From NCBI GenBank assembly GCA_037951105.1, contig JBAMJV010000852.1, positions 117,736 to 181,735 on the forward strand: a stretch of 64,000 nucleotides of DNA, written 5' to 3'. Position numbers and translations under genes: made by a program. Shown one piece after another: positions 11,826 through 24,100 of the stretch. The stretch comes from Echinarachnius parma (lineage: Eukaryota; Echinodermata; Echinoidea; Clypeasteroida; Echinarachniidae). The notes beneath the pieces are model-generated. The model was not told the DNA's origin. It saw only the letters and a list, made by a program, of their open reading frames with translations, and ran no database searches. How positions within the stretch are numbered: position 1 is the first letter of the stretch; each line of letters begins with the position of its first letter.

Positions 11826-12057
11826 TAAGCTAAGTTGTTGGATCATACATAATGTTTCATATGGTGATGTTGGAACTGTATATGACACTAAATATAAATA
11901 TAATATTTGTGTTTGCGTTGGGTGCATATTCATTAGTGTGTCAATTATTTGTTTTCTTCGTGAAAATATATTACAAATTTCTGGTCGATCAAGTTATAAC
12001 ACGCTTTCCCAGAAACATTCAATCCAACATTCATCCAAATTTCCTATCTAGGTAAGC

Positions 12058-12300
12058 ACCAGATTGCACAATTTCAAGTCTAAAATGCAAAATCACCCGT
12101 GGGAGGGAGACACCGGCCCTCCCACACCCTCCCCCCGCTCAGTCACTTCGCTCCCTCGGGCTTGGTCGCTTCGCTCCTTGCAATGTCACATCTGGCTCAA
12201 AGTTGGAAGCGCTGTGAGTGTGTTTGGGCATGAGCGCCTATACACACACAAAATTGTGAGCCCCCCCCCCCCCCCCATAGGTTTTGCCCCCCCCCCCCCC
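12058..12300. repeat. Dispersed GC-rich repeat (copies at 63380-63650 and 63720-63965)
   Basis: GCACCAGATTGCACAATTTC, CGTGGGAGG, CCGCTCAGTCACTTCGCTCC, GGGCATGAGC and a C run occur in the same order in the inverted copies near the right edge of the window. Confidence 0.8.
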
Positions 12301-12385
12301 AATCCAATCCAAAACTGCTTCCGCCCCGCCTGGTCTCGACCATCCTAACATCTAAGCCCCCCCCCCCCCACCCACTGAGAGGACA

Positions 12386-12650
12386 GTGGCGGATCCAGGG
12401 GGGGGGGGTTGGGGGTTTAAACCCCCCCTTGGGCTGCCAAGTGAAAATGTATCAGTGAAAGAAGTGGAAAAAAATCACTTACGGGGGTTCAAAATAGCAA
12501 AAAAAAAATCGCCGCTTCGCGGCTCACGGACGATGCTCTGCATCGTCATTGGGTCAACTCCCCCCTTAGCAAAAAGCTAGATCGTCATTGGGTCAACGCC
12601 CCCCCCCCCCCCCCCCCCCCTTAGCAAAAAGCTAGATCCACCCCTGGAGG
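12386..12650. repeat. Dispersed repeat with G/C homopolymer tracts
   Basis: GGCGGATCCAGGGGG, TTGGGCTGCCAAGTGAAAAT, CACTTACGGGGGTTCAAAAT, CGCTTCGCGGCTCA, GCATCGTCATTGG and TTAGCAAAAAGCTAGATC recur inverted at 34040-34295 and partly at 42445-42555. Confidence 0.85.
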
Positions 12651-12774
12651 ACTTGGTCTCGCAATATTTCGACAGGTGGTCTCGGCCGCGAACAAATTGG
12701 TATTGGTCCGGTAAACGGCAAATCATCCCCCTCCCCCCCCCAGGTGTGAGAACCTGTCTACGCCACTGGATATG

Positions 12775-13149
12775 AAACGGGCAATGATATAATGGATGTA
12801 AAACGGGCAAAGGGTGTAATGGATGTAAAACGGGCAAGGGGTGTAAAACGGGCAAGGGGTGTAATGGATGTAAAAACGGGCAGTGTGAAGATATGAAACG
12901 GGCAATGGTGTAATGGATGTAAAAACGGGCAAAGGTTTAGTGGATGTGATAGGGGCAAAGGGTGTAATAGTGTGAGACAGGTCAGGTGGAATGGGTGTGT
13001 AACTGGTAAGGGGGGTTATGGATGTGAAACGGGCAAAGGGTGTAATGGATGTGAAACGGGCAAAGGTTTAGTGGATGTGAAACAGGCAATGATGTAATGG
13101 ATGTAAAACGGGCAAAGGGGATGTAAAAACGGGCAAAGGGGGTGTAAAC
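12775..13149. repeat. Minisatellite, left block (GGATGTGAAACGGGCAAAGG units)
   Basis: Units of about 25-30 bp built on GTGTAATGGATG(T/G)AAAACGGGCAA in tandem. Interrupted at 13150 by a TIR element and resumed at 14897. Minus-strand 'HPLPVSHP'-like frames across it are repeat artefacts. Confidence 0.95.
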
Positions 13150-14896
13150 GGGTCATTCTTCGATAAGTGTATATTTTCGACCATCGTGAGATCGTGAAAA
13201 TCAAAACTGTTTCTCCACTTTCTTTCTGTGTGTTTAATATATTTTAACATCTGTAGATTAGGGAAATATGGTTTGGCGCGATCTTTAATGGGGCTATGTA
13301 ATTTTTTTTTTATTTTTATTAACATGCACACTGTTAATGCGTCATCTCCGTCACAACATTTTTGCACAACTAGATCGTCGCATTTTAACTGAAGAACATA
13401 ATTCACTTCTTATTCAATCTTTGTTTGGAAAGAAAGGGTGACTGTGAAAAGAAAAAAAAAACATTGGTCAACCATAATCACATTTTTTTCTCTAGAGCCA
13501 CCATTTATACTTGCCTTGCTGAATAAATAGTGAATTTTGCCAAATAGTTTTGCTTTCAATCAGTGTTATGAAATTTTCTCAGGAAATTAGGATGAAGAGA
13601 GGTACATGATTACGAGTAAATAGATCGCTAAAAATACCAATACAAATATTTTTTACCAGAGTATAATCTTTGTTGAAATTTATGCATTTGAACTCAGCGT
13701 GACGGAGATGACTGAAGCGTGACGGAAATGACTGAAGCGTGTATTTAACATGTTTAAGAATACATTATAATCACATGTTATATAATAATCTAAAATTCAT
13801 CCAAACTAAGCTTTGTCATAGAATATTTGTCAATTTTGAACAACATTGTGTGTCAATTAACTGAGTTGACAATCCAACTAAAACTCACCATCTCAGTCAC
13901 AAAAGAGCCGTGACGGAGATGACGCGTGACGGAGATGACTATCAGACACATTTAAAGCGCCGATAGCTAATGGCAATGTATTTAATACAAATGAGCGATA
14001 GTGATGTATGGTTGTTCCGTGGGCACATTCATACAAATGATTAGAAATTCAATCTAACATCTTTATCTAGCTAATATCAATCGTTCGGAGATGACGATCA
14101 TCATCTCCGTCACGAAAAAAACGTGACGGAGATGATGCGTGACGGAGATGACATTCAGACACATTTAAATCGCTGATAGCTTATAGCAATGTATGCAATA
14201 CAAATAAGCGATAGTGTTGTATAGTTGTTCCGCGGGCACATTCATACAAATGATTAGAAATTCAATCTAATATCTTTATCTAGCTAATATCAAGCGTTCG
14301 GAGATGACGCTTAATAAAGGTACGGACCTGGTTTTTGCCAAAGATCTCAAAAAAATAATGTTACTTACCTATAGACCGGGGAAAAAACGTGTCTCTTCTT
14401 TCTACTACCTAGTCACCCGACATGTTGCCACCACGATCACTCAAATTTAGCATATTTTTGTACCGTAGATGACGGACTCAAAATGCGTGACGGAGATGAC
14501 GCAAAATATCGGGACACACAAAACAGATTCCTTTTTTTTATTTTTTTTTATCGTTGCATGTGTGCGTATTTAATCTTGGTATTCGTAGTCAACTCATAAA
14601 ATTGAATTTATTAAGGTATATTAGGACCAAAAATATGCATCTTTTTTGAAATGCTATATTATGATATTTTTACATGATGCCATCGTGACATGCGAGTTTG
14701 AGGGGGGTGGAACATTAAAACAAATAATATTAAAAAAAAGTATAAGAGTTATCACTTTACTTTTTTTTGTATTAGTTGATTTTTGACTTACTTGGAAGTC
14801 AATACAAAGAGATAACAACAAAAAAGCTTTAATTTTGTTTCTATGCGACACCAAAGTAGCGGGACGCAAAACTATACACTTATCGAAGAATGACCC
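13150..14896. mobile_element. 1.75-kb TIR element inserted in the minisatellite
   Basis: GGGTCATTCTTCGATAAGTG at 13150 is matched by its complement at 14877-14896, followed inward by TATA and T-rich sequence at both ends. The interior holds many GTGACGGAGATGAC motifs and a roughly 205-bp internal direct duplication (13915-14110 and 14120-14310). No transposase frame is visible, so it is probably non-autonomous. Target duplication cannot be judged inside a tandem repeat. Confidence 0.8.
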
Positions 14897-16195
14897 AAAA
14901 ACGGGCAAAGGTTCAGTGGATGTGATACGGGAAAAGGGTTTACTTAGTGTGAGACAGGTCAGGTGGAATGGGTGTGTAACTGGCAAAGGGGTTATGGATG
15001 TGAAACGAGCAAAGGGTGTAATGGGAAACGGACAAAGAGGTTTAGTGAATGTGAAACAGGCAATGGTGTAATGGATGTAAAACGGGAAAAGGTTTAGTGG
15101 ATGTGATAGGGGCAAAGGGTTTACTTAATGTGAGACCGGTCAGGTGGACTGGGTGTGTAACTGGCAAGGGGGGTTATCGATGTAAAACGGTCAAAGGGTG
15201 TAATGGATGTGAAACGGGCAATGGTGTAATGGATGTGAAACGGGCAAAGGGTGTAATGGATGTGAAACGGGCAAAGGTTTAGTGGATGTGATAGGGGCAA
15301 AGGGTGTACTTAGTGTGAGACAGGTCAGGTGGAATGGGTGTGTAACTGGCAAGGGGTTTATGGATGTGAAACGGGCAAAGGGTGTAATGGATTTGAAACG
15401 GGCAAGGGTGTACTGGATGTAAAACGGGCAAAAGTTTAGTGGATGTGATAGCTGCAAAGGGTTTACTTAATGTGAGACAGGTCAGGTGGATTGGATGTGT
15501 AACTGGCAAGGGGGTTATCGATGTGAAACGGGCAAAGGGTGTAATGGATGTGAAACGGGCAATGGTGTAATGGATGTAAAACGGGCAACGGTTTAGTGGA
15601 TGTGATAGGGGCAAAGGGTGTACTTAGTGTGAGACAGGTCAGGTGGAATGGGTGTGAAACGGGCAGACCTGTGTGTAATTGATGTGAAACGACCAAGGGG
15701 TGTAATGGATGTGAAACGGGCAAAGGGGTGTAATAGATATGAAACGGGCAAGGGGGAATGGATGTGAAACGGGCAAGGGGTGTAATGGATGTGACAAGGG
15801 CAAAAGGTGTACTTAGTGGGAAACAGGTCAGTTGGGATGGGTGTGTAACGGGCAAGGGGGTTATGGATGTGAAACGGTCAGCATTTAATGAATGTGAAAC
15901 GGGCAGGTGTTTAATTGATGTGAAACGGGCAGGGGTGTAATGGATATGAAATGGGCAGACCTTTACGTAATTGATGTGAAACGACCAAGAGGTGTAATGG
16001 ATGTGAAACGGGCAAAGGGGCGTGATGGATGTGAAAGGGGCAAGGGGTGTAATGTATGTGAAACGTGCAAAGGGGTGTGATGGATGTGAAACAGGCAAGG
16101 GGTGTAATGGGTGTGAAAGGGGCAAGGGATGTAATAGATGAGAAAGGGGCAAAGGGTGTAATGGATGAGAAACAGGCAGGATTTTATGGATGTGA
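14897..16195. repeat. Minisatellite, right block
   Basis: The same units as at 12775-13149, with a higher-order pattern: a segment with GTGATAGGGGCAAAGGGT, GTGAGACAGGTCAGGTGGA and TGGGTGTGTAACTGGCAAGG recurs at about 14930, 15105, 15288, 15450 and 15605. The same segment begins at about 12945 in the left block. Confidence 0.95.
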
Positions 16196-16249
16196 ATTTT
16201 ATTATGTGAAATGGTTAGGTGGATGAGATTACATGAGAAAGCAAAGGCA

Positions 16250-16753
16250 TTAAAGAGATAGTTGAGTATTGGTCAAACTTGACTTTAGTAACAAAAACCT
16301 GCACCATTACGGTACAAAGTAATAGTTATAACTTCACCACGCTCAAAAAGTATACACAATTACAAACGACTAAGTTAAACCCCTGTTATCATTCAAAAAG
16401 AGCCGTTACAACTCAAGAGGGCGCTATTTTTTTTTAAAAAGCCTTTTTTCATACAAAATTGTGCATTTAATGTTTGTTAAAATAATGATTCAATAGAGAT
16501 ATCATCATCGACTTTTTAAAAACCTATTCTGATTTTGTTTATATCGCCAGGTGATTGCCGGTGAAGAACATTTTGAATAAAAATATATTTATGGATATTT
16601 CAGCCGTTTCTGAACCGATTTTGATCAAATAAAAGTTTATTCTGTCATTAAAATTGTATGTTCTTTCGAATTTGACAGTCAGTTTTTCATTATCTCATAC
16701 AAAAATATTGGGGGGCACTTTGGAAAATACCAATACTCAACACTACCTTTAAC
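16250..16753. mobile_element. TTAAAGRGATAGTTGAGT-family element
   Basis: Starts TTAAAGAGATAGTTGAGTAT and ends AATACTCAACACTACCTTTAA, so it has short TIRs. Internal landmarks: ACCTGCACCATTACGGTACA, GAGGGCGCTATTT, GATATTTCAGCCGTTTCTG. Related copies lie at 21230, 47537, 55961, 59289 and 61375. Confidence 0.8.
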
Positions 16754-16759
16754 ATATGC

Positions 16760-19080
16760 CATACACATGCATAATTTAATTTTATCATGTTATATTAATT
16801 AAAATTAATTGAATTGAATTTTCGACCAGCCTTGTGATTCTGACTATGCCTTCGCCATGCATGTCCATAGAAGTTGTCATGGGGACTAGAAAACGGAAAA
16901 AAAAGGATTTCATTTTTATACTTGATGTTACATTTTTTAATACAATTAAATTGTGTAAGATTTATACTCCAAACTTAAGACAAAATGCAAATAATCAAGT
17001 TTTTCTATGAGATTACATGATCACAGTTTATTCTGATCTTAGATCAAAATGTACATTGTAATACAAAACATCAATTATAAATGACCACCATTAGTCCCTA
17101 AAAGTCAATTAATAAAAAATAAAATCACATACATGTACACATGTACATGTGTATGCATGATTCGAATAGAAGGTATAAATCATTTAAGAGAAGAGAGAAA
17201 GACATTCAACTAACTCATGACAATTAAAATGTGCTTGGCTTAAACTTATCATGTTCTTCATAAAAATATAAGAAGAGGTCAAATAATCCAAAAATAAAAA
17301 TCAGGGATCCAAAATTACAAATTAGGGATCCAAAATAAGCTTCTGAGGGAAGAAATAAAGCAGCAAAGGAAAAAAAATGAATAACAACATAATCTTACAC
17401 TTTGCAAAAGAAAAGCTAAAATAAAACATTCAGTCCATGTTCTCTATGTACTCAATATCATACGTTGTATATAAAGTTACAATATATAACATAAGACACA
17501 TAAAAAGGTCCATGCGCATATCAAATTTGGTTGTGAAGTGTACAAACTCAGTGGTGTAGAGTGGTGGGACTGATTCACCCAAATGGTGAATGTTTTTAAA
17601 CAGATTTTTCTCACATGCCCCCCCCCCCCCAGTGCCCCATGTAGCTATGCCACTGTACATACTTTACCTATCAAGGATTGACAAATCATTCTTATCATAA
17701 GAATAGTTAGGTACACAAAATGTGTATGTGGTCACAATGATTTACATGATTTTGTTTTTAATTTGGGGGACTTATTACACTTATGCTGGTATATAAACCA
17801 AAACGGTTGATGGACAGAATTTAAGAGTTGCCTTAAAATATTATATACATGTAATTAAATGAACAAAAACCAAGAGTGATTCTTACTAAATCAATAGCGA
17901 TATACAGAGGATGTATGTGGAAGACAACAGGATAAACTACATTTATATACAACTTTACAGCGATTATTATGACACATACAGACACCCGCACAAACACATG
18001 AAGCAAAGCAAATATTAAACTACTTGTATTGAACCATTTGGCATATCATAATTGCATTGGCTTGTTACTATATACAACATTGGCGGTTGAGAAAGAGAAG
18101 AGGGCAAGTTCACTTTCTGAACTTTATCATAATAAAAGTTTGTAAGCCATGTAGTAGTTACTAATGTTGCTCTCTCTTACATCTGCGAAATGTGTTCCAA
18201 AATAAGACATAATCATTATCCGAAAAAATTCAGGAGGCTTCCATTTACAAGATGGTATACGTAACCCTATTTAGCCAAATATCAATTTCACGCCCTTCTC
18301 ACCCGACGAATACAACGGGGTAATTATACATCCTAGCTACATGTACATGCATCACATGGTTTAATCAATGCTCTACTTGCTATTATAGTACACTGTATTT
18401 CTTCATTTGTTTTCTTTGATTATCAATGGTAATGCGATCGAAATAAAAACTGGCAAGTAAGTGATTTCAAAAACACATTTGTAAATAAATACAAAATTTT
18501 AGATCGTGACAAACGCCGTTACAAAAAATAAAAGACATACTGAAGCACTCAAAGTTGCAAAAAATGCTGAGGTGAAATGGTATTAATTCATGTATATAGA
18601 TACCCGATTTTGTAGGCATATGACATTGAGATGACACACCGACAAAAGGCATTGCACTGACTAGTAATTAGTTAGACCCAACTGCCTCGTAAATAAATTG
18701 TGGTCCATTTTTTTTTCAATTTGAATATTAGGAAATGTCAACAACGTGATAAAAACTGACAATATGACGTTTTATTAGTTTTTGATAAAATTAAATGTTT
18801 ACGATTACAACGTGCACTTCCCTAAAACAAAACTGTGAAATACATATCTGGCAATAGGATACCTTTTTTTTTTAAAGGAAAAAAAAAGAGATATTGAGTA
18901 TGGAAATGCACTGGCATCTATTTGTGAGAATGATTCTTTTCCAAGTACTCGCATACTTGTGAAACTTTTGATTTTAAAAATTAATTTGTACTTTTCAAGA
19001 GCCATAAGAAAATCTTTTTCTGGGCGATCTCCACTGAAAAACACAAGGTTTGACCATGGTAACTTCAAAATGGCAAACAA
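16760..19080. other. No gene seen
   Basis: AT-rich DNA downstream of the NUDT5 stop codon, with a C run near 17618-17630. I find no convincing exon, TIR pair or array. Part of the NUDT5 3' untranslated region could lie on the right side, but no poly(A) site can be assigned with confidence. Confidence 0.4.
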
Positions 19081-19089
19081 TTGCACACG

Positions 19090-19172
19090 ACAACGCGGTC
19101 TTTGTCAGGCAGAAGGGCGTATCTCGAGTGGCGTGACACTCGACACGCCCTTCTGCCTGACAAAAGCCGAAC
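19090..19172. repeat. Inverted repeat around AGAAGGGCGT
   Basis: GTCTTTGTCAGGCAGAAGGG at about 19099 pairs with CCCTTCTGCCTGACAAA at about 19147. The loop carries nested CTCGAGTG / CACTCGA. Confidence 0.8.
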
Positions 19173-19682
19173 GGTAATGCGCATGCAGCTATTAAAGGGC
19201 TACAAACAGCATGATTCGTTTTAACGCTTTCCAGTACAAAATGTTTACTTAGTCAAGAATTTTGGCGTTTATTTCATTTACAGTGGAAGGTGTTGTTCTT
19301 GGAATGTAAACTGTGGGGTATGGGAAGTGAAAGCAACATGGCTTGTTAGGGTTAGGCTTAGGCCTGTAAATCTTATTAGAGGCCTTGTTGGACTTGCCCT
19401 TGGGCAGGCTCCAGTCTGCCAGGTAAACAGGGCAATGAGATCAAGCACCTGTCCCCGGTAGGGCTAGATTAGTCACAAAGCATGCTGCATTCGCTTCCCT
19501 TTATTTCTATTTCTATGTATGTCCATACTTTCGGGATGGCACCTTTAACATGTACGTATAGTAGTTTGTGTTTTGTTATTTGAAGTTACTACGCAATAAT
19601 GGTATGCTAAACCTTCCTTTAATTTTAAATTTCTAACAGCGCATAGAGACATATGTAATATGCGCATTATAAATATGACATA

Positions 19683-19900
19683 CCGTAGAACACCATCGTC
19701 AAGCACCCCCCAAGCACCTATATGCATCTTGCTTTTAAAGAGCGCCCGCTCTCTGTCCCAAACGGGAAACCTTAATCAAGAATGCAAATAATGGTGAGGA
19801 ATATTCATGAGGATAATAATGGAGGTGAATCTCATGGAAACGTCTTTAAAAGCAAGATGCGTATAGGTGCTTGGGGGTGCTTGACGATGGTGTTCTACGG
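19683..19900. mobile_element. 218-bp MITE, long TIRs, TA target duplication
   Basis: CCGTAGAACACCATCGTCAA opens TIRs of about 55 bp that extend through AAGCACC, GCATCTTGCTTTTAAAG and match the right end (to 19900). TA flanks both sides (19681-19682, 19901-19902). Fits a Tc1/mariner-type MITE. Confidence 0.92.
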
Positions 19901-20064
19901 TATACTATTATTATTTTAGATTCTGACAAACACTAAGATTTTAGATTGTATCATGGACATATAACCCTTTCAATTGATATTCAACAATATTTCTTCATTT
20001 TCTGGTTGCACAGCATGTTTTCTGCAAATTCGCAAACCTTGACCATTACTCAATTATTAACATA

Positions 20065-20574
20065 CCGTAAAACTCCGTGTATAAGGCGCACCCGTGTATA
20101 AGGCGCACCCCCAACTTTCTTTAAAAAAAAATATTCATGTTTTCATTAGATAGCAATGCTCATTAAATATGCAAAATGCTAAATTCATTAATAACTGTTT
20201 TTTAATGAGAAAAATGTATGACCACTGGTTAGAAAATTGAATATTAAATGAATGCTGCTACTCATGAACATTGAATAATCAATTAGTTGCAGTGTAACTG
20301 CTTACAAAACTTGTATTTTGTTTTACTAACCACTATCATTTGTATGTAGGAAAAAGGTATGTTGATAAATGTTCCCCTCACATCAAGCTCTTGTCATGCC
20401 TTATAGACCAGTGTAATACACATTGAACATGACTACACGGTGTCCCCCCCCCCCCCCCCCCCAAAAAAAAAAAAAAAAAAAATTTTTTTTGCTCTACCTG
20501 TGTATAAGGCGCACCCCCGACTTTGAAATTTTTTCCGACGGAAAAAAGTGCGCCTTATACACGGAGTTTTACGG
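20065..20574. mobile_element. 510-bp MITE (CCGTAAAACTCCGTGTATAA ends)
   Basis: The left TIR is CCGTAAAACTCCGTGTATAA followed by GGCGCACCC. The right end is its complement to 20574. TA flanks at 20063-20064 and 20575-20576. A C run followed by A and T runs lies at about 20443-20490. Confidence 0.9.
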
Positions 20575-20979
20575 TAATTGGAAAAGACCATAATAGCCAA
20601 AACAGAAAGAAGTACATGTATGTTCCCATTGCACAAGCTATTATCATCGTGGATCTAATAGTTGATGCCATAAAAACCTAAGCTACTGTCATACGAAACA
20701 TTTACTAATGCTATACAAATAATTCACTAATGTTGTAACAACGCATTCATTGTTGCCAAAGTAATCCTTGGCTAATGTCCATGGAATTTTCAGTTGTTGC
20801 TATAGTAACCATTTATGATTGTCTAAGAAACCATCACCCATTGTCATGGCAGCCACAAGCTACTGCTTTGAGGAACTACACTTGTAAGCTTTTACCATAG
20901 TAATCGTAGGCTTATCGCGATAGTAACCAATAGCTGTTACAGTTGTCATATGAAACAATAGCTATTGCCATAGGAACCA

Positions 20980-21104
20980 TTAGCTGTTGCCATAGGAACC
21001 GTTGGATGAGATATGCGAGGCCATTCCAAGGTGAGGTCGTTTCAAGGTGGATGAGTACATGAAGACCTGGGCATCAACAATCACGTCATTTCGCTTCGCC
21101 ATGC
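20980..21104 (-). CDS. NUDT5: NUDT5 coding exon 8 (stop codon)
   Basis: Acceptor TTTCAG, then [20 protein letters not shown] and a Ser/Gly-rich tail, stop at 20980. The VDAQVF block matches VDARVY of human NUDT5. Confidence 0.9.
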
Positions 21105-24100
21105 CTGAAAAGATAAGAATTGGGGATTCCATTATACGATAAAGGCAAGGTTCGACATTAGCAGTGGCCCGATGGCCCGGGGCCACTGCAAATTAGCATT
21201 AGGCCACCAAATTTAATAGATTTAATTGCTTAAAGAGATAGTTGAGTATTGGTCAAACTTTACTTTAGTAACCAAAACCTGCACCATTACGGTACAAAGT
21301 AATAGTTATAAATTCACCATGCTCGAAAAGTATACACAATTACACACGACTAAGTAAAACCCCTGTTATCATTCAAAAAGAGCTGTTACAACTCAAGAGG
21401 GCGCTATTTAAAAAAATGACTGGTTTTAGCCATTTTTCATACAAAATTGTGCATTTAATGTTTTGTTAAAATAATGATTCAATAGAGATATCATCAACGA
21501 CTTTTTAAAAACATATTCAGATTTTTTTCCAAGTAGTCTTTAAGCATTTTTAATTTTTTTTTCTAAAAAGTCTAAATATCCCCCGGTGTGGTGCTAAATC
21601 CGTGACCTGCGAAATTCGTACCCAGTAGCAAATGCGCATGCGTTAGACAGTTATGGTGCGTGTCTTGCGAAAATCGTGACCATTATTATGCAGCGATTTC
21701 ATGCTAGTAACAAATTGACACATGTTTTATCAAATTTTAAATGGCGTGAATGGAATTTCTTAATCCACCGTCGGGTTTTGACAACACTTTGTACCGCAAG
21801 GAGCCTCAAGGAGGCATTTTGCATGCTTTATTACAAATGGCATGAATGGGAACAAATTTTGCAGGCAATTTTCCCAAAAGGTGCGCATGTGCATTTGCGA
21901 CTGCGTACGGATTTAGCGTGACACCGGTGATTGCCGGTGAAGAAGCTTTTGAATAAAAATATACTTATGGATATTTCAGCCATTTCTGAACCGATTTTGA
22001 TCAAATAAAGTTTATTCTGTCATTAAAATTGTATGTTCTTTCAAATTTGACAGTCAGTTTTTCATTATCTCACAAAAAAATATTGGGGGGCACTTCGGGA
22101 AAAACCAATACTCAACGGTACCTTTAATTGCACTGGCCTGAATGGGCAACTAAATATTACATCATTTTCAATGCTCTTCTTTGTAAAGGGCCATTAGATT
22201 CAGCTTTCGGGCCACTAGAATTTGAAAAACATTGTTTTTAATAATAACAATTATAAATAACATTTGTAAAGCGCTTAATACATGAACATACTGTAGGTTT
22301 CTAAGCCCTGTACATAAAGAGATACAAGAATTACAACATAATAAGTACAAATCAGTAAGAAAGATAATACAGATAAAAAATAATATTTACTTGCCAGACT
22401 AGGCTACAAGGCAATAAAAGTAAATTACTAACATTCAAATTAATGAAACATAAATTCTCCTGTTCAAAAACCTGTCTATAAAGACCATCCAAGGGACCCT
22501 GAAAAAGTGGTCTTTAGAGACAGGTTCATTAACATGTCAACTGCATTCAAGGAAGTAAAGATTGGTGGTCTCTATACTAGACAGGTGGTCTTTACATACA
22601 AGTGGTTGCTTGATCAGGTTTGACTGTATAACCTATGTGCACAGTCATGCAGAAAACAATGCTGTGAAAGCTTGCAGTCATGTACATGGCAATCACGAGG
22701 TAAAACTAAAATGTCTCTATCAAAATAAAGATTAATATTTACCCATTAATCTGTCATGCATCTCGTTCACTGGAATAAGCAGTACTTCTGTGAATTCACC
22801 AGCGGCTGTCATAAAAAATAAATAAAAAAATAAAGGGAAAGAAATATTTTATACAACATATATCTTCAGTGACTAAAACCTATTTGATATCATTAAAAAA
22901 CGAATACATACATGTACCCTTATTGTTGAAAAGTTGTGAATGTGATTATTTTCTTTAAAAAAAATAATCTGAGTTATGCAGAGCTCCCCAGAGTTAGCTT
23001 GGGTTGCCCAAGTTCCCCAAAGTAGGGACCGTAGTTGGGATACTCATCACAGCATCATAGAGGGGCTTTAGAGAACTGCAATGGCAGTAGATTTCGACCT
23101 TTGACCTAGATTGTTTACCAACGCAGCCACTTTAGGAGCGGTTGATTTGATAAGGGCCTTTGTGGAGCATATAGGTACACCTGTAACAAGTAGTTGGGTA
23201 GGAATGCTTCCCAGGAAGTGGAAAGTGTGCATGTCACATGCAGATGGATTGTGTGTACATGTGTATATACACATGTATATCAAATTAGCAAAGGAGATAA
23301 TCTCTTGCTAAGCAAAGTGATATGCTGATCAATCAAGACTCTATGATGTAAAATGATAATAAAATTATCATAAATAGAAGAAATTAAATTTGCACTATCA
23401 TGGGATAACTTAAATAAACAACTAGATGGATCTTAGTCGAAAATGGTGCCTCCGCCATTGTGCGATTTATATATCAAGCCCAAATTAACATGCACTGAAT
23501 TAATTTGTCAACTCAATTTTGATAGTAATCTGTCTACCAGATCTGATATATCACAATTATAATGAGCTTTTTTTTGCATGAGCCATGACCTTGAACTTTG
23601 ACATAAAGACCCCAAAATCTTATAATTTGATTAACTCCCCAAGATACAAATAGGTACCAAGTTTGACTGGTTATTGAGATATTGCAATTACAAGCTATTT
23701 TTGCATGGGTCCTGTGACCTTGACCTTTGACCTCATGACCCCAAAATCTGCAGCTACAATGGCTTCCTGAGATACATTCAGGAACCAAGTTTGATTGAAA
23801 TCTGACATTCAGTTCTTGAGATTATGCAACTACAAGTTCATTTAGCACATATATTGAGCCCTGTGACCTTTGACCGCATGACCCCAAAATCTACTCAGTT
23901 CATTGGCGCCCCAAGATACATACATGTACATGAACCAAGTTTGGTGAGAAACTGTTAATCGGTCCTTGAGATAACGCGATCACGAGAACGGGACGTACGT
24001 ACGTACATGTACGTACGGACGGATGGACGGACAACCCGAAAACATTGGCCCGGATTCACAAAGGAGGTTTGTAGAAGGTTTGTACAAACCATGGTTTATC

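Noticed and set aside
12775-13149. CRISPR-like array
   Set aside because: Units are contiguous without unique spacers of constant length, and the DNA is from a eukaryote.
15463-16152. Long minus-strand reading frame (229 codons) over the minisatellite, with HPLPVSHP-like repeats
   Set aside because: It follows from the unit length and lack of stops in the repeat. No start context, splice signal or family resemblance; similar frames appear all along the array.
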